The notes beneath the pieces are model-generated. The model had not been told where the DNA came from, ran no database searches, and saw only the letters and a program-made list of their open reading frames with translations. 64,000 nt of DNA from Leucobacter exalbidus (GTDB lineage: Bacteria; Actinomycetota; Actinomycetes; Actinomycetales; Microbacteriaceae), in the NCBI RefSeq assembly GCF_017834145.1, contig NZ_JAFIDA010000001.1, forward strand, positions 1,054,001 through 1,118,000. Reading direction: 5' to 3'. Below, piece by piece: positions 52,178 to 63,126 of the stretch. The translations under genes were made by a program, and so were the position numbers. The stretch's first letter is position 1. The number at the start of each line of letters is the position of its first letter.

Positions 52178-52222
52178 AGCCTACTGCTGACTGCGCGAAT
52201 TGCGCGTCGTCAGCAGTAGGCT
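52178..52222. promoter_or_regulatory. 14-bp perfect inverted repeat covering the -10 box of the GNAT gene
   Basis: GTCAGCAGTAGGCT at 52209-52222 has its exact reverse complement at 52178-52191, with 17 nt between. The minus-strand copy contains TAGGCT (52178-52183), the likely -10 box 6 nt before the ATG at 52171. It may be a repressor site or a hairpin ending the upstream exporter transcript; the spacer also pairs partly (GCGCG). Confidence 0.55.
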
Positions 52223-52294
52223 GCGCGGGTTGCCAAGGCTGCTTGGATAGCGGAGGCAGCCCCGGGCTGCGGGGTAAGCAGCGGTCTGTAGCGG

Positions 52295-53806
52295 TTAGCC
52301 GTGGCTGGGCAGCAGGTCTTCCTTCTTGCCGCGCACACAGAACACCGACACGATGCCCGCGAGCACGAGTGCGATACCCGCCGAGAGGAACACGGCGCTG
52401 TAGCCGCTGGCCTGCACCGCGAGATCGCCGGCGCCGTTTTCGGCGGCCGTCAGCGAGGCCGAGGCTGCCGCCAGGGCGAACACCGACAGGCCGATGGAGC
52501 CGCCGATCTGCATCGCGACGTTGACCATGGCCGAGGCTGATCCGGCGTCAGAGGGGGCGACCCCCACGAGTGCCAGGTTCTGCAGGGGCACGAGCGTGAC
52601 GCCCACGCCCAGACCGACCAAGATCAGGCCGGGCATCACCTGAACGACATAGCTGCCGTCAGCCGTGATGAAGGTCATCCAGAACATACCCACTGCGGCA
52701 ATGAACGGACCAAACACCATCATCGGGCGCGGGCCGGTGACGGGCAGCAGCTTGGTGACCATGGGCACCACCAAAATGGTGATGACGGTCATCACGACGC
52801 TCGCGAGGCCGGCGAGCAGCGGCGACATACCGAGCACCAGCTGCAGGTGGAACGCCAGGTACATGGTCGAACCGATCAGCACGGCACCCATGACGGCCTG
52901 CACGAAGTAGGCACCAGCGCGCACGCTGTGCATCACCACGCGCATGGGCAGCAGCGGGTGAGCCACCTTCGTTTCGATGAGCACGAACACGGCGAGCAAG
53001 ATCACCCCGAGTACGAGGAACCCGATGGTGTCAACGTGCATCCAGCCCTCTTCAGCCAGGGTGAATCCGTAGACGAGCGCGCCGAGGCCCAGGGTGACCG
53101 TGATGGCGCCCCAGATGTCGAGGCGAGCCTTGCCCTCAGACTTGCTCTCGCTCAGCACGAATGCGCCGACGATCACGCCGATGAGCACGAAGACGATGTT
53201 GACGAGCAGGCACCAGCGCCAGCTGGTGTATTCGGTCAGGAAGCCGCCGAGCAGCAAGCCCACGGCGGCGCCCGAGCCTGCGACGGCGCCGAACACAGCG
53301 AAGGCGATGTTGCGTTCGCGCCCGAAGGGGAACGCGACGGTGAGCAGCGCGAGGGCCGCGGGGGCCAGCAGGGCAGCAAACAGGCCCTGCAGACCGCGAG
53401 CGAGCAGCAGGTCGAGAGCATTCTGCGCGAGCCCGCCGTACAGCGAGACGGCACCAAAGCCGATCATGCCGAGCATGAAGGAGCGCTTGCGCCCCCAAGT
53501 GTCGGCGATGCGGCCGCCGAGCAGCAGCAGCGCACCAAACACCAGCACGTAGGAGGTGACGACCCACTGGCGTTCGGTGTTCGAGAGGCCGAGTTCGATC
53601 TGTGCGCTGGGAAGCGCAATGTTGATGATCGTGCCGTCAAGCACGACCACGAGCTGCGTCATCGCGATGATCACGAGGGCCCACCAGCGGCGGGCGTGCG
53701 CGGTGTGTGACACGCCTGCGGGCTTCGCAGTGGTGGGGGTTGTCGCGGCAGAATCAGGGATCTCGATCGGACCTGATTCGGGCGCGGGGGCATGGGTAAG
53801 CGTCAT
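52295..53806 (-). CDS. DHA2-type MFS multidrug exporter (EmrB/QacA subfamily)
   Basis: The 503-aa product has about 14 membrane helices. Typical elements are DGTIINIALPSAQIELGLSN near residue 50 (helix 1), GGRIADTWGRKRSFMLG (motif A) near 100, and GAVAGSGAAVGLLLGGFLTE (motif C, the antiporter motif) near 178. It should expel drugs or other amphipathic compounds using the proton gradient. ATG 53806 is chosen because GGAGG lies 5 nt ahead; a start six codons upstream overlaps that site. No regulator is adjacent, but an inverted repeat covers the likely promoter. Confidence 0.94.
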   Translation of the reverse strand: MTLTHAPAPESGPIEIPDSAATTPTTAKPAGVSHTAHARRWWALVIIAMTQLVVVLDGTIINIALPSAQIELGLSNTERQWVVTSYVLVFGALLLLGGRIADTWGRKRSFMLGMIGFGAVSLYGGLAQNALDLLLARGLQGLFAALLAPAALALLTVAFPFGRERNIAFAVFGAVAGSGAAVGLLLGGFLTEYTSWRWCLLVNIVFVLIGVIVGAFVLSESKSEGKARLDIWGAITVTLGLGALVYGFTLAEEGWMHVDTIGFLVLGVILLAVFVLIETKVAHPLLPMRVVMHSVRAGAYFVQAVMGAVLIGSTMYLAFHLQLVLGMSPLLAGLASVVMTVITILVVPMVTKLLPVTGPRPMMVFGPFIAAVGMFWMTFITADGSYVVQVMPGLILVGLGVGVTLVPLQNLALVGVAPSDAGSASAMVNVAMQIGGSIGLSVFALAAASASLTAAENGAGDLAVQASGYSAVFLSAGIALVLAGIVSVFCVRGKKEDLLPSHG

Positions 53807-53900
53807 GGTTCCTCCAGACGTCAATGTGCATTGATGCTGGAGGTTTCAAGCCTCGGACCAGTTCGCTGAGACCCTGCTCAGACCGCCAACCACCCCACGT

Positions 53901-53932
53901 GTACTACGCGGACAGAACTATAAACGTAGCAC
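53901..53932 (-). promoter_or_regulatory. Inverted repeat over a -10-like box upstream of the exporter
   Basis: GTACTACG (53901-53908) and CGTAGCAC (53925-53932) are inverted copies with one mismatch, separated by 16 nt. Between them the minus strand reads TATAGT (53917-53922), a good -10 box. This suits a TetR- or MarR-type operator controlling the exporter. Confidence 0.4.
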
Positions 53933-53985
53933 ACACTTACGTCGTTCATAAGCTGGCGCGAGGTGCCGGGACCTGCTGCAACGAC

Positions 53986-54021
53986 AACAGGGATCCACCG
54001 CCGAAGCGGTGGATCCCTGTT
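53986..54021 (-). terminator. Terminator hairpin downstream of clpC
   Basis: A perfect 16-bp stem (53986-54001 with 54006-54021) closes a tetraloop reading C(TTCG)G on the transcribed strand, an especially stable loop. It lies 19 nt after the clpC stop and is followed by only short T runs. Confidence 0.75.
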
Positions 54022-54039
54022 GCTTAAAGCGGCGGTGCG

Positions 54040-56565
<2,526 letters not shown>

Positions 56566-56707
56566 CTGTCTCCTCCTCGGGCTGGGGTCGCGTCGTCGGT
56601 GCGGCGCCAACCAATGTGTCTAGGCTACGGCCAGATTCCTTGCTATGGGGGCTTGTTCGATCTGGGCGTAACGGCGGCTTGACATCTGAAACCCAAAACC
56701 CTTAACG

Positions 56708-56738
56708 TATCGATTAACGATAATATCGATAAACGATA
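56708..56738 (+). promoter_or_regulatory. Two tandem operator-like sites TATCG-N5-CGATA
   Basis: Positions 56708-56722 read TATCGATTAACGATA and 56724-56738 read TATCGATAAACGATA. Each is an inverted repeat with arms TATCG/CGATA and a five-base AT-rich centre, and the pair is a direct repeat with a 16-base period. They end 1 nt before the GGAGG of the first DUF2975-like gene, so a bound regulator would block transcription or initiation. The XRE protein at the end of the cassette is the natural candidate. Confidence 0.7.
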
Positions 56739-56751
56739 AGGAGGTGGCGTC

Positions 56752-57435
56752 GTGGCCATCACGTCGAATCACTCACCGCAGAGCACTCCCCGCACCGTTG
56801 CCGCGCGGCGCCCCGCGCTCATCACCCTCATCACGGCGACCGCGGCGGTGCTCGCCGTCGCCGTGTTTGCTGGCGTCTGGCTCACCCTGTGGTCGTTCTC
56901 GGGCAAACTCGGCGAGTTCGCGTTCGTGACCCCGGTCGTTTCCGACCTCTCCCCCGCGCTGCACAACACCGCTGACATCTACCAGGCGTTTGACACGGTG
57001 ATCGTGAGTTCGTCAGCGGCCCTCGTAGTACCCCGCACATTGGCTGCCATCGCCACGGCGCTGCCGTTCCTCATCATGATCACCGGGTGCATAGGCGTCA
57101 TGATCCTCGCGCGCAGGCTACTGACGGCTCGCCCGTTCACCCGCGCCGGCCAGGTCATCATTGCGGTGCTCGGTGGCCTCGCCACGGTCAGCTCGGCGCT
57201 CATCAGATGGTGCGAGACGCGCGCCACTGAACTCGCCGTCGCCGAGCTCGGGCTGCCCACGAGCGGCGGCACAGCCACCGACTCGGCGCTTGGCCCCTGG
57301 GTCTCGCCGTCATCGTTCGACGCCCTCCAAGATCTCGACTGGCCGCTGCTCGCGCTGGGGGTCACGCTGCTCTTGGTCGCCGCGCTGTGGCGCCAGGCCT
57401 CCCGCCTCCAACGCGACACCGAAGGACTCATCTAA
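56752..57435 (+). CDS. DUF2975-like four-helix membrane protein, copy 1
   Basis: The 227-aa protein has four predicted helices (about residues 22-48, 94-120, 132-150 and 196-213), a large extracellular loop after helix 1, and the motif ARRLLTARPFTRAGQ after helix 2, which corresponds to the GxPF motif of DUF2975. It ends in SRLQRDTEGLI, shared with the next two proteins. The GTG start has a perfect AAGGAGGTG 5 nt ahead. Function is unknown; families of this type are usually followed by a small XRE regulator, as here. Its stop overlaps the next ATG by one base. Confidence 0.8.
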   Translation: MAITSNHSPQSTPRTVAARRPALITLITATAAVLAVAVFAGVWLTLWSFSGKLGEFAFVTPVVSDLSPALHNTADIYQAFDTVIVSSSAALVVPRTLAAIATALPFLIMITGCIGVMILARRLLTARPFTRAGQVIIAVLGGLATVSSALIRWCETRATELAVAELGLPTSGGTATDSALGPWVSPSSFDALQDLDWPLLALGVTLLLVAALWRQASRLQRDTEGLI

Positions 57436-58058
57436 TGCTCGCTGCCACACCAACCCTGCCGACCTACCGCCCCTCAGCGGGCGACCGCATCGGCCTCTGG
57501 ATCTTTATTATCGCGGGCCTCGCCATCACGATCATCACGGCGGTGTTTGCCGGGATCCGGATCACGGAGCTGCTCAGCCCCGGGCCCATCGCGGTCGAGA
57601 GCGAATTTGCGCAGTTGCCCGCGGCCGTCGCTTCGGGCGCGGAGACACTGCCCATCGACATCTCATCGGGCACCATTTATGTGACCGAGATGCCGCTCGC
57701 CTCGCTCGTCGCCGGGGTGCTCGCGCAGGTTGTTATTGCCCTGGTCACGGCCACGATCGCGGTGTGCATGATCTTGCTGGCCGTGTCGGTGATTCGGGGC
57801 AAGATCTTCAGCAAACGCAATTCGGGCCTCGTGGCTGCGGCGGGATTCACCGGCCTGATCGGGTTTGCCGCAGCCAATCTGTTCAGCACGATGCTCGCCA
57901 ACGGGGCGCTCGCCTGGGCCACCGAGCGGCAGATCGATAACACGGTCTTCAGCTTTCATCCCGGCAGCTTTTTGCTCTGGGCGTTCGTTATTGCGCTCGT
58001 GAGCTCAGTTTTTGTCATCGGGGAGCGCATGCAGCGCGATACGGAGGGACTCATATGA
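57435..58058 (+). CDS. DUF2975-like four-helix membrane protein, copy 2
   Basis: The 207-aa protein has the same plan as its neighbours: helices near 18-41, 93-118, 131-150 and 178-198, a polar external loop of about 50 residues after helix 1, VIRGKIFSKRNSGL after helix 2, and the C-terminal RMQRDTEGLI. ATG 57435 overlaps the previous stop (TAATG), which fixes the start; the frame is open upstream only as a shadow of copy 1. Sequence identity to copies 1 and 3 is low outside the motif and the tail, so the duplication is old. Confidence 0.82.
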   Translation: MLAATPTLPTYRPSAGDRIGLWIFIIAGLAITIITAVFAGIRITELLSPGPIAVESEFAQLPAAVASGAETLPIDISSGTIYVTEMPLASLVAGVLAQVVIALVTATIAVCMILLAVSVIRGKIFSKRNSGLVAAAGFTGLIGFAAANLFSTMLANGALAWATERQIDNTVFSFHPGSFLLWAFVIALVSSVFVIGERMQRDTEGLI

Positions 58059-58732
58059 CCACGCAACAGCCCGGCGCCGGCGGTATTGAGCGGCTGCCCC
58101 GCGAATCCGGCCCCACCAAGATGCGTTTGGACGCGTTTGCGGTGCTGGCCTTCGGCATCATGGCCGCCATCGGCATCATCACGCTCGCGGTGCAGAAGTT
58201 CGCCGCGACATTCACCCCGCACGGGGTGGTCTGGCAGCTGCCCATTGAGCCCCAGACCAGCACCGCGACGGGCCTGCAGCTGTACAACGCTGAGGGCCCG
58301 GTCGAGGCGGCCCAGGTCACAGGATCGTTTACGAGCGTCGAGGTCACCGTCACGAACCTCAATACGGTGTCGGCGGTCTGCCTCGGCGCCGGCATCGTGC
58401 TCGCCGCGCTTGCGTTCTTGATCGTGGTCGGGGCGACCGCCAGAATCGCGTGGCTCTTTCAGCGGGGTCGCTTCTTCACCCTCGCCACCAGCCACGCGCT
58501 ACGTACCCTGAACTGGTCTCTGGGCATTGGCTTGCTCTGTGCCTACGCCGGCTGGAACCTCGGCGCGAACGGCATTGAGGCCGCGCTGAATGTGCGCGCC
58601 CTCAATAGTGTCAGCGGTGAATGGTGGAGTTGGTACGTCATTATGCTCTTCGCTGTCACCTCGTTCGGCCTCATCGATATTGCGCTGCGCCGCGCCATTC
58701 GGGTGCAGCACGACGCTGAGGGGTTGATCTAG
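58055..58732 (+). CDS. DUF2975-like four-helix membrane protein, copy 3
   Basis: The 225-aa protein has helices near 27-47, 104-130, 148-170 and 191-213, the post-helix-2 motif LFQRGRFFTLATSHALRTLN (the best DUF2975 match of the three), and the ending RVQHDAEGLI. Its external loop after helix 1 is about 55 residues, longer and more polar than in copies 1 and 2. The ATG overlaps the preceding stop by 4 nt, and its TAG overlaps the regulator's GTG by one base. Confidence 0.82.
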   Translation: MTTQQPGAGGIERLPRESGPTKMRLDAFAVLAFGIMAAIGIITLAVQKFAATFTPHGVVWQLPIEPQTSTATGLQLYNAEGPVEAAQVTGSFTSVEVTVTNLNTVSAVCLGAGIVLAALAFLIVVGATARIAWLFQRGRFFTLATSHALRTLNWSLGIGLLCAYAGWNLGANGIEAALNVRALNSVSGEWWSWYVIMLFAVTSFGLIDIALRRAIRVQHDAEGLI

Positions 58733-58953
58733 TGCCGCCCGAAGAAGGTCACGAGATCAGGTGTCGCCTCGACGAACTGCTCGCCGAGCGCCAAATGACA
58801 CTCACCGAGCTGAGCGAGCGGGTGGGCGTGAGCATTGTGAATCTCTCGGTGCTCAAAAATGATCGCGCGAAGGCCATCAGGTTCACCACCCTCACCGCCA
58901 TCTGTAACGCGCTCGAGTGCGAGGTGGGCGAGCTGTTGGTGATGGCGCCGTAA
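58732..58953 (+). CDS. YozG-like XRE family regulator
   Basis: This 73-aa protein is a single Cro/C1-type helix-turn-helix. TLTELSERVGVSIVNLSVLK covers helices 2-3, followed by NDRAKAIRFTTLTAICNALE, the pattern of the YozG subgroup found next to DUF2975 genes. There is no room for a sensor domain, so any signal must come through its partner membrane proteins or by dimer contact. It is the last gene of the coupled cassette and probably binds the TATCG-N5-CGATA sites in front of the first gene. Confidence 0.9.
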   Translation: MPPEEGHEIRCRLDELLAERQMTLTELSERVGVSIVNLSVLKNDRAKAIRFTTLTAICNALECEVGELLVMAP

Positions 58954-59002
58954 CCGCTTGGTGAATCACCGCGCGCCCACAACTCCTCGCAGCCGCACCG
59001 GA

Positions 59003-59008
59003 TACGGT
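59003..59008 (+). promoter_or_regulatory. -10 box TACGGT, leaderless promoter of the phosphatase gene
   Basis: TACGGT lies exactly 6 nt before the ATG at 59015. The box makes this ATG more likely than the open frame's first possible start 19 codons upstream. Confidence 0.5.
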
Positions 59009-59014
59009 GGAATC

Positions 59015-59605
59015 ATGAACGTGCCCTTGGACACCCCCATCGCTCTCGTGCGCCACGGCGAAACCGATTGGAACCGTGCCGCCCGCATTCAGGGCCGCAC
59101 CGAGATTCCGCTCAATGACACCGGTAAGGCGCAGGCCGCTGCCACCGCCGCGCTGCTCGCTGCGGCCGGCACCTGGCGCGGCGTGCGCGCGTCGCCCCTG
59201 GGGCGCGCGATTCAGACGGCCCAGATTCTCGCGGCCGGTCTCGAGCTCGCGCAGCCCACCATCGATGAGGGCCTGTGGGAGCGCAACTTCGGCGAGGCCG
59301 AGGGCCTCGAGGTCGCGCACGCGCAGAATCGTTGGCCCGGGCTCGACGGGATCCCCGGTTCTGAATCGGTGGCTGAGGTCGCTGAGCGCTCTGCGGCCGC
59401 CATCACTCGCGTGCTTGACACCGCCCCCGGATCAATCGTCGTCGCCCACGGCGCCATGCTGCGCAACGGCCTCATCAATCTCACGGGCGAAGCCGTGCCC
59501 CGCATCCTGAACGGTGAAGTGTGGCTGCTGTTTCGCACGAAGAGCGGCATGCGCACCGAGCTCATCACTGATCCGGCCGCGGCGCAAAAGCTACTGCAGC
59601 GCTGA
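59015..59605 (+). CDS. Histidine phosphatase family protein (phosphoglycerate mutase-like)
   Basis: The product has 196 aa with the catalytic RHGETDWN near residue 11 (phosphorylated His), the second His in VVAHGAMLRNGLI near 150, and SPLGRAIQTAQIL near 56. It is too short for a dPGM and typical of small broad-range phosphatases; the substrate is unknown. It starts 61 nt after the XRE gene with its own promoter box. Its last 15 bases overlap the convergent cardiolipin synthase gene. Confidence 0.92.
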   Translation: MNVPLDTPIALVRHGETDWNRAARIQGRTEIPLNDTGKAQAAATAALLAAAGTWRGVRASPLGRAIQTAQILAAGLELAQPTIDEGLWERNFGEAEGLEVAHAQNRWPGLDGIPGSESVAEVAERSAAAITRVLDTAPGSIVVAHGAMLRNGLINLTGEAVPRILNGEVWLLFRTKSGMRTELITDPAAAQKLLQR

Positions 59606-61072
59606 GGTCAGTCGGGCCAAGCCGTCGAGCAGCTGTGAACGCAGCGGCTGCTTGTCCCACTCTTCGATCGTGAGCTCTCGCGAGTTCTCGCGGTAGTAGT
59701 CGTTGACCTGGTCGAGGTCGCAGACGAAGTCTTCGCCGTGCACCACCATCGAGATCTCCATGTTCAGCCCAAACGAGCGCTGATCCATATTCGATGACCC
59801 CACCACGGCGACCGCGTCATCGACGGTGAAGTGCTTCGAGTGCAGAATATAGGGCGGCTTGAACATCCAAATGCGCACCCCGGCCTTCAGCAGCTCCTCA
59901 TAGTAGGAGCGCTGCGCGTGGTACACGACGGCCTGATCGCCCGTTTCTGACACGAACAGTTCAACGTCAACCCCGCGGGCGGTGGCGGCACGCAGCGCGT
60001 TCATGATCGACCCGTCTGGCACGAAGTAGGGGCTCGTGATGCTGATGCGGCGCTTGGCCGTATACAGCAGTGCCACGAACACCTGCAGGTTGTTCTCGCC
60101 CGCATAGCCTGGGCCGCTCGGCACGATCTGGCATTCCAGTTCGCCCGAGTGATCGACCTCGATATCGTCGTCGACCAGGTGGTTCAGGTACTCATCGGTT
60201 TCGAGGTACCAGTCCCCCTGAAACACCGCTTCAAGGCCCAACACGATGGGGCCTTCGACCCGCACCATCAGGTCCTTCCAGTGCAGACCACGGCGCCTAT
60301 TGGCGGGCTTGTTGTAGCTCGAGTCGACGAGGTTCTGCGAACCCATGAAACCGACCTTGCCGTCGATCACCATGAGCTTGCGGTGGTTACGCAGATCGGG
60401 GCGCTGGTATTCGCCGCGCCACGGCCGCACGGGCAGCATGTAGTCCCACTCGGCGCCCATGTCGGTGAGGCTTTTCTTCGTGCGCTTGGCACCCGGGTTG
60501 CGCACCGCCGAAATGTGGTCGAGCAGCACACGCACCTCGACACCGCGCTCGACGGCTTCGCGCATCGCTTGGAAGACGTCGTCGGTGGTGGTGTCGTGCA
60601 CGAGAATATAAAACTCGATGTGCACAAACACTTCGGCCTGGCGAATCGCTGCGGCCATCTGCGCGAACGAGTCTTCGTAGTCGATGCAGATGCTCGCTTT
60701 GTTGCCCGAGAGCATCGGCTGCGCACCGAGGGTGCGACCGAGACGCGCCACGCTGTCGAGGCCATCCTGCAGCTGCGTTGCTGGGGTGATGACCTCGCGC
60801 TCTTCGCGGTCAGCGACCTGAGCCACGAAGTGGTTGATAGCTTCTTGTTTTTGTTCTCGATGCTTGGGTAGCCGCTTGCTCCCGATGATCAAAAACAGAA
60901 TCAGGCCGGGTACGGGGAAGAAGAAAATCGCCATCAGCCAGGCCATGCCTGACGTGGGCCGGCGATTGCGGGGCACCACGAAGAGTGCAATGATTCTGAT
61001 CACATTGTCGATGATCAGCACCGACCATGCCCAGATAACTGGCAGGCTCACCAGATCCCAAGTGAATGCCAC
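59591..61072 (-). CDS. cls: Cardiolipin synthase (phospholipase D type)
   Basis: The 493-aa membrane enzyme joins two phosphatidylglycerol molecules into cardiolipin. Two N-terminal helices (PLDNc region, about residues 10-60) are followed by two HKD motifs: NHRKLMVIDGKVGFMG near 235 and HSKHFTVDDAVAVVGSSN near 412. GTG 61072 is preferred over the GTG two codons upstream because the latter falls inside the GGGGAGG ribosome binding site. The gene reads away from the 59-aa membrane protein gene's 3' side on the same strand. Confidence 0.94.
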   Translation of the reverse strand: MAFTWDLVSLPVIWAWSVLIIDNVIRIIALFVVPRNRRPTSGMAWLMAIFFFPVPGLILFLIIGSKRLPKHREQKQEAINHFVAQVADREEREVITPATQLQDGLDSVARLGRTLGAQPMLSGNKASICIDYEDSFAQMAAAIRQAEVFVHIEFYILVHDTTTDDVFQAMREAVERGVEVRVLLDHISAVRNPGAKRTKKSLTDMGAEWDYMLPVRPWRGEYQRPDLRNHRKLMVIDGKVGFMGSQNLVDSSYNKPANRRRGLHWKDLMVRVEGPIVLGLEAVFQGDWYLETDEYLNHLVDDDIEVDHSGELECQIVPSGPGYAGENNLQVFVALLYTAKRRISITSPYFVPDGSIMNALRAATARGVDVELFVSETGDQAVVYHAQRSYYEELLKAGVRIWMFKPPYILHSKHFTVDDAVAVVGSSNMDQRSFGLNMEISMVVHGEDFVCDLDQVNDYYRENSRELTIEEWDKQPLRSQLLDGLARLTSALQ

Positions 61073-61153
61073 GTGCACCTCCCCAGCTCAACCACACATT
61101 TGTGTAACTGAGTTCACCTTACCGGGCGGGGCGCCCGAGGTTAGAACCCCTGG

Positions 61154-61333
61154 TTAGGAATCTTCACGAAGCGGCAGGCCTGCCTTGGCCCGCTCTTCGT
61201 TTTCAATCTGTCGATAGACACGTCGCTCGGTGCGATCCGCACGCAAAATCAGACGCAAGACGAGCCAGAAGAACAGCCCGATGAACACGGTCGGCAACAA
61301 TGACCAGCCCGCGTTTACCCACCAATTATCCAT
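61154..61333 (-). CDS. Small single-helix membrane protein (59 aa)
   Basis: The frame encodes 59 aa beginning MDNWWVNAGWSLLPTVFIG. One membrane helix covers about residues 9-31, followed by an Arg-rich, then Glu/Arg-rich cytoplasmic helix (ADRTERRVYRQIENEERAK) and a short end LPLREDS. Codon use is normal for the region, and position and layout resemble small conserved membrane proteins found near lysS in actinobacteria. I cannot name a function. It lies between lysS and cls on the same strand. Confidence 0.75.
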   Translation of the reverse strand: MDNWWVNAGWSLLPTVFIGLFFWLVLRLILRADRTERRVYRQIENEERAKAGLPLREDS

Positions 61334-61404
61334 ACTTGAGATTCTAGCGGGGCTCCCCTGTGGCTTCCTGAGCGCAGAACTCCTCGGCTCAGATTGAGCC
61401 CAGC

Positions 61405-61458
61405 TACAAAAAACCGACCCGGTAGCGCGCTGAGCTGACAGCGCGCTACCGGGTCGGT
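61405..61458 (-). terminator. Rho-independent terminator of lysS
   Basis: A perfect 19-bp stem (61413-61431 with 61440-61458) with an eight-base loop is followed on the minus strand by TTTTTTGTAG. It lies about 48 nt after the lysS stop. Confidence 0.95.
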
Positions 61459-61505
61459 AGTGTCCATGGACACGGGTGATGAGCTGACGTAACGCCAGCC
61501 GTCAC

Positions 61506-63044
61506 CTACTTCACAAGCGGGAAGAGGATGGTCTCGCGAATGCCGAGGCCGGTGAGGGCCATCAGCAGGCGGTCCATGCCCATGCCCATGCCACCGGCGG
61601 GCGGCATGCCGTGCTCGAGGGCGCGCAGGAAGTCTTCGTCGACGCCCATGGCCTCGACGTCACCGCGGGCAGCCTCTGCCGCCTGCTGGGTGAAGCGCTC
61701 GCGCTGCACGACGGGGTCAACGAGCTCAGAGTAGCCGGTGGCCAGCTCGAAGCCGCGAATGTACAGGTCCCACTTCTCCACAACGCCCTCGATGGAGCGG
61801 TGGTGGCGCGTCAGCGGGCTGGTCTCGACCGGGAAGTCCATCACGAAGGTGGGCTTGGTGAGCCCGTCCTTCACGAAGTGCTCCCACAGTTCTTCGACGA
61901 GCTTGCCGTGGTTGGCGAGGTGCACCTCGACGCCCTCGGCATCGGCGATGGCCTGCAGGTCAGCAACCGAGGTGGCGGGGGTGATCTCGCGGCCGGCGGC
62001 TTCAGACAGCGTGCCGTACATCGAGATGCGATCCCAGTTGCCGCCCAGATCGAACAGCGTGCCGTCGGCCCACTTCACGACGTGCGTGCCTTCGCGGTCG
62101 CTGCCCACGTTCGCTGCGAGGGCAGCGTTCTGAATCAGATCCTGCGTCAGGTCTGCGATGCCGTTGTAATCGGTGTACGACTCGTACGCTTCAAGCATCG
62201 CGAACTCGGGGCTGTGCGTCGAGTCTGCGCCTTCGTTGCGGAAGTTGCGGTTGATCTCGAACACGCGGTCGAGGCCACCGACCACGGCGCGCTTCAGGTA
62301 CAGCTCGGGTGCGATGCGCAGGTACAGCTCGGTGTCAAACGCGTTCGAGTGCGTCACGAACGGGCGTGCCGAAGCGCCGCCGTGCATGGTCTGCAGCATC
62401 GGCGTCTCAACCTCGAGGTAGTTGCGCTCGGCGAACGTCTGGCGCAGGCTCGACATGGTGCGTGCGCGGGTGACCACGTTGGTGCGGGCCTGCTCTCGCT
62501 GAATGAGATCGAGGTAGCGCTGGCGCACCTTGGTTTCTTCATTCAGTTCTATGTACATGTTGGGCAACGGCGCGAGGGCCTTTGCCGCAACCTGCCACGA
62601 GGTGACCATGATCGACAGCTCGCCGCGGCGGCTCGAGATCACCTCACCCGAGATGAACAGGTGGTCGCCCAGGTCGGTGAGCTCCTTGTACTGTGCGAGC
62701 GATTCTTCGCCCACCTCAGCGAGGCTCACCATGGCCTGAATGCGGGTGCCGTCGCCAGCCTGCAACGAGGCGAAGCAGAGCTTGCCCGTGTTGCGCTGGA
62801 ACACCACGCGGCCCGCAACACCCACGGTCGCACCCGACTCGGTGCCGGGGGTCTCCTCGAGGTGACCCCACTCGGCACGCACTGCGGGGATCGTCGTGGT
62901 GACGGGCACCGAGACGGGGTATGCACCGCCGCCGAGGGCTGCCCCGGCGTTCAGCTTGTCGCGCTTCTCCAGGCGCACGCGCTTCTGCTCGAAGACGTCT
63001 TCTTCGCTCGTCGCGGGTGTGCTGGCTGCAGGCTGATCGCTCAT
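61506..63044 (-). CDS. lysS: Lysyl-tRNA synthetase, class II
   Basis: This 512-aa cytoplasmic enzyme charges tRNA-Lys. The anticodon-binding OB domain covers about residues 60-170 ([20 protein letters not shown]). Class II motif 2 is [15 protein letters not shown] near 270 and motif 3 is [20 protein letters not shown] near 490, close to the C-terminus as is normal. GGAGGACC precedes the ATG. It is separated by 82 nt from the DUF2520 gene upstream on the same strand and ends in a strong terminator. Confidence 0.98.
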   Translation of the reverse strand: MSDQPAASTPATSEEDVFEQKRVRLEKRDKLNAGAALGGGAYPVSVPVTTTIPAVRAEWGHLEETPGTESGATVGVAGRVVFQRNTGKLCFASLQAGDGTRIQAMVSLAEVGEESLAQYKELTDLGDHLFISGEVISSRRGELSIMVTSWQVAAKALAPLPNMYIELNEETKVRQRYLDLIQREQARTNVVTRARTMSSLRQTFAERNYLEVETPMLQTMHGGASARPFVTHSNAFDTELYLRIAPELYLKRAVVGGLDRVFEINRNFRNEGADSTHSPEFAMLEAYESYTDYNGIADLTQDLIQNAALAANVGSDREGTHVVKWADGTLFDLGGNWDRISMYGTLSEAAGREITPATSVADLQAIADAEGVEVHLANHGKLVEELWEHFVKDGLTKPTFVMDFPVETSPLTRHHRSIEGVVEKWDLYIRGFELATGYSELVDPVVQRERFTQQAAEAARGDVEAMGVDEDFLRALEHGMPPAGGMGMGMDRLLMALTGLGIRETILFPLVK

Positions 63045-63126
63045 TGTGGCGGGGTCCTCCGTGTTCGTGGCTCGCCAGATCCAAGCAGATCGGCGTATCG
63101 AACTATCCTACGCGAGCGAACCGGGG

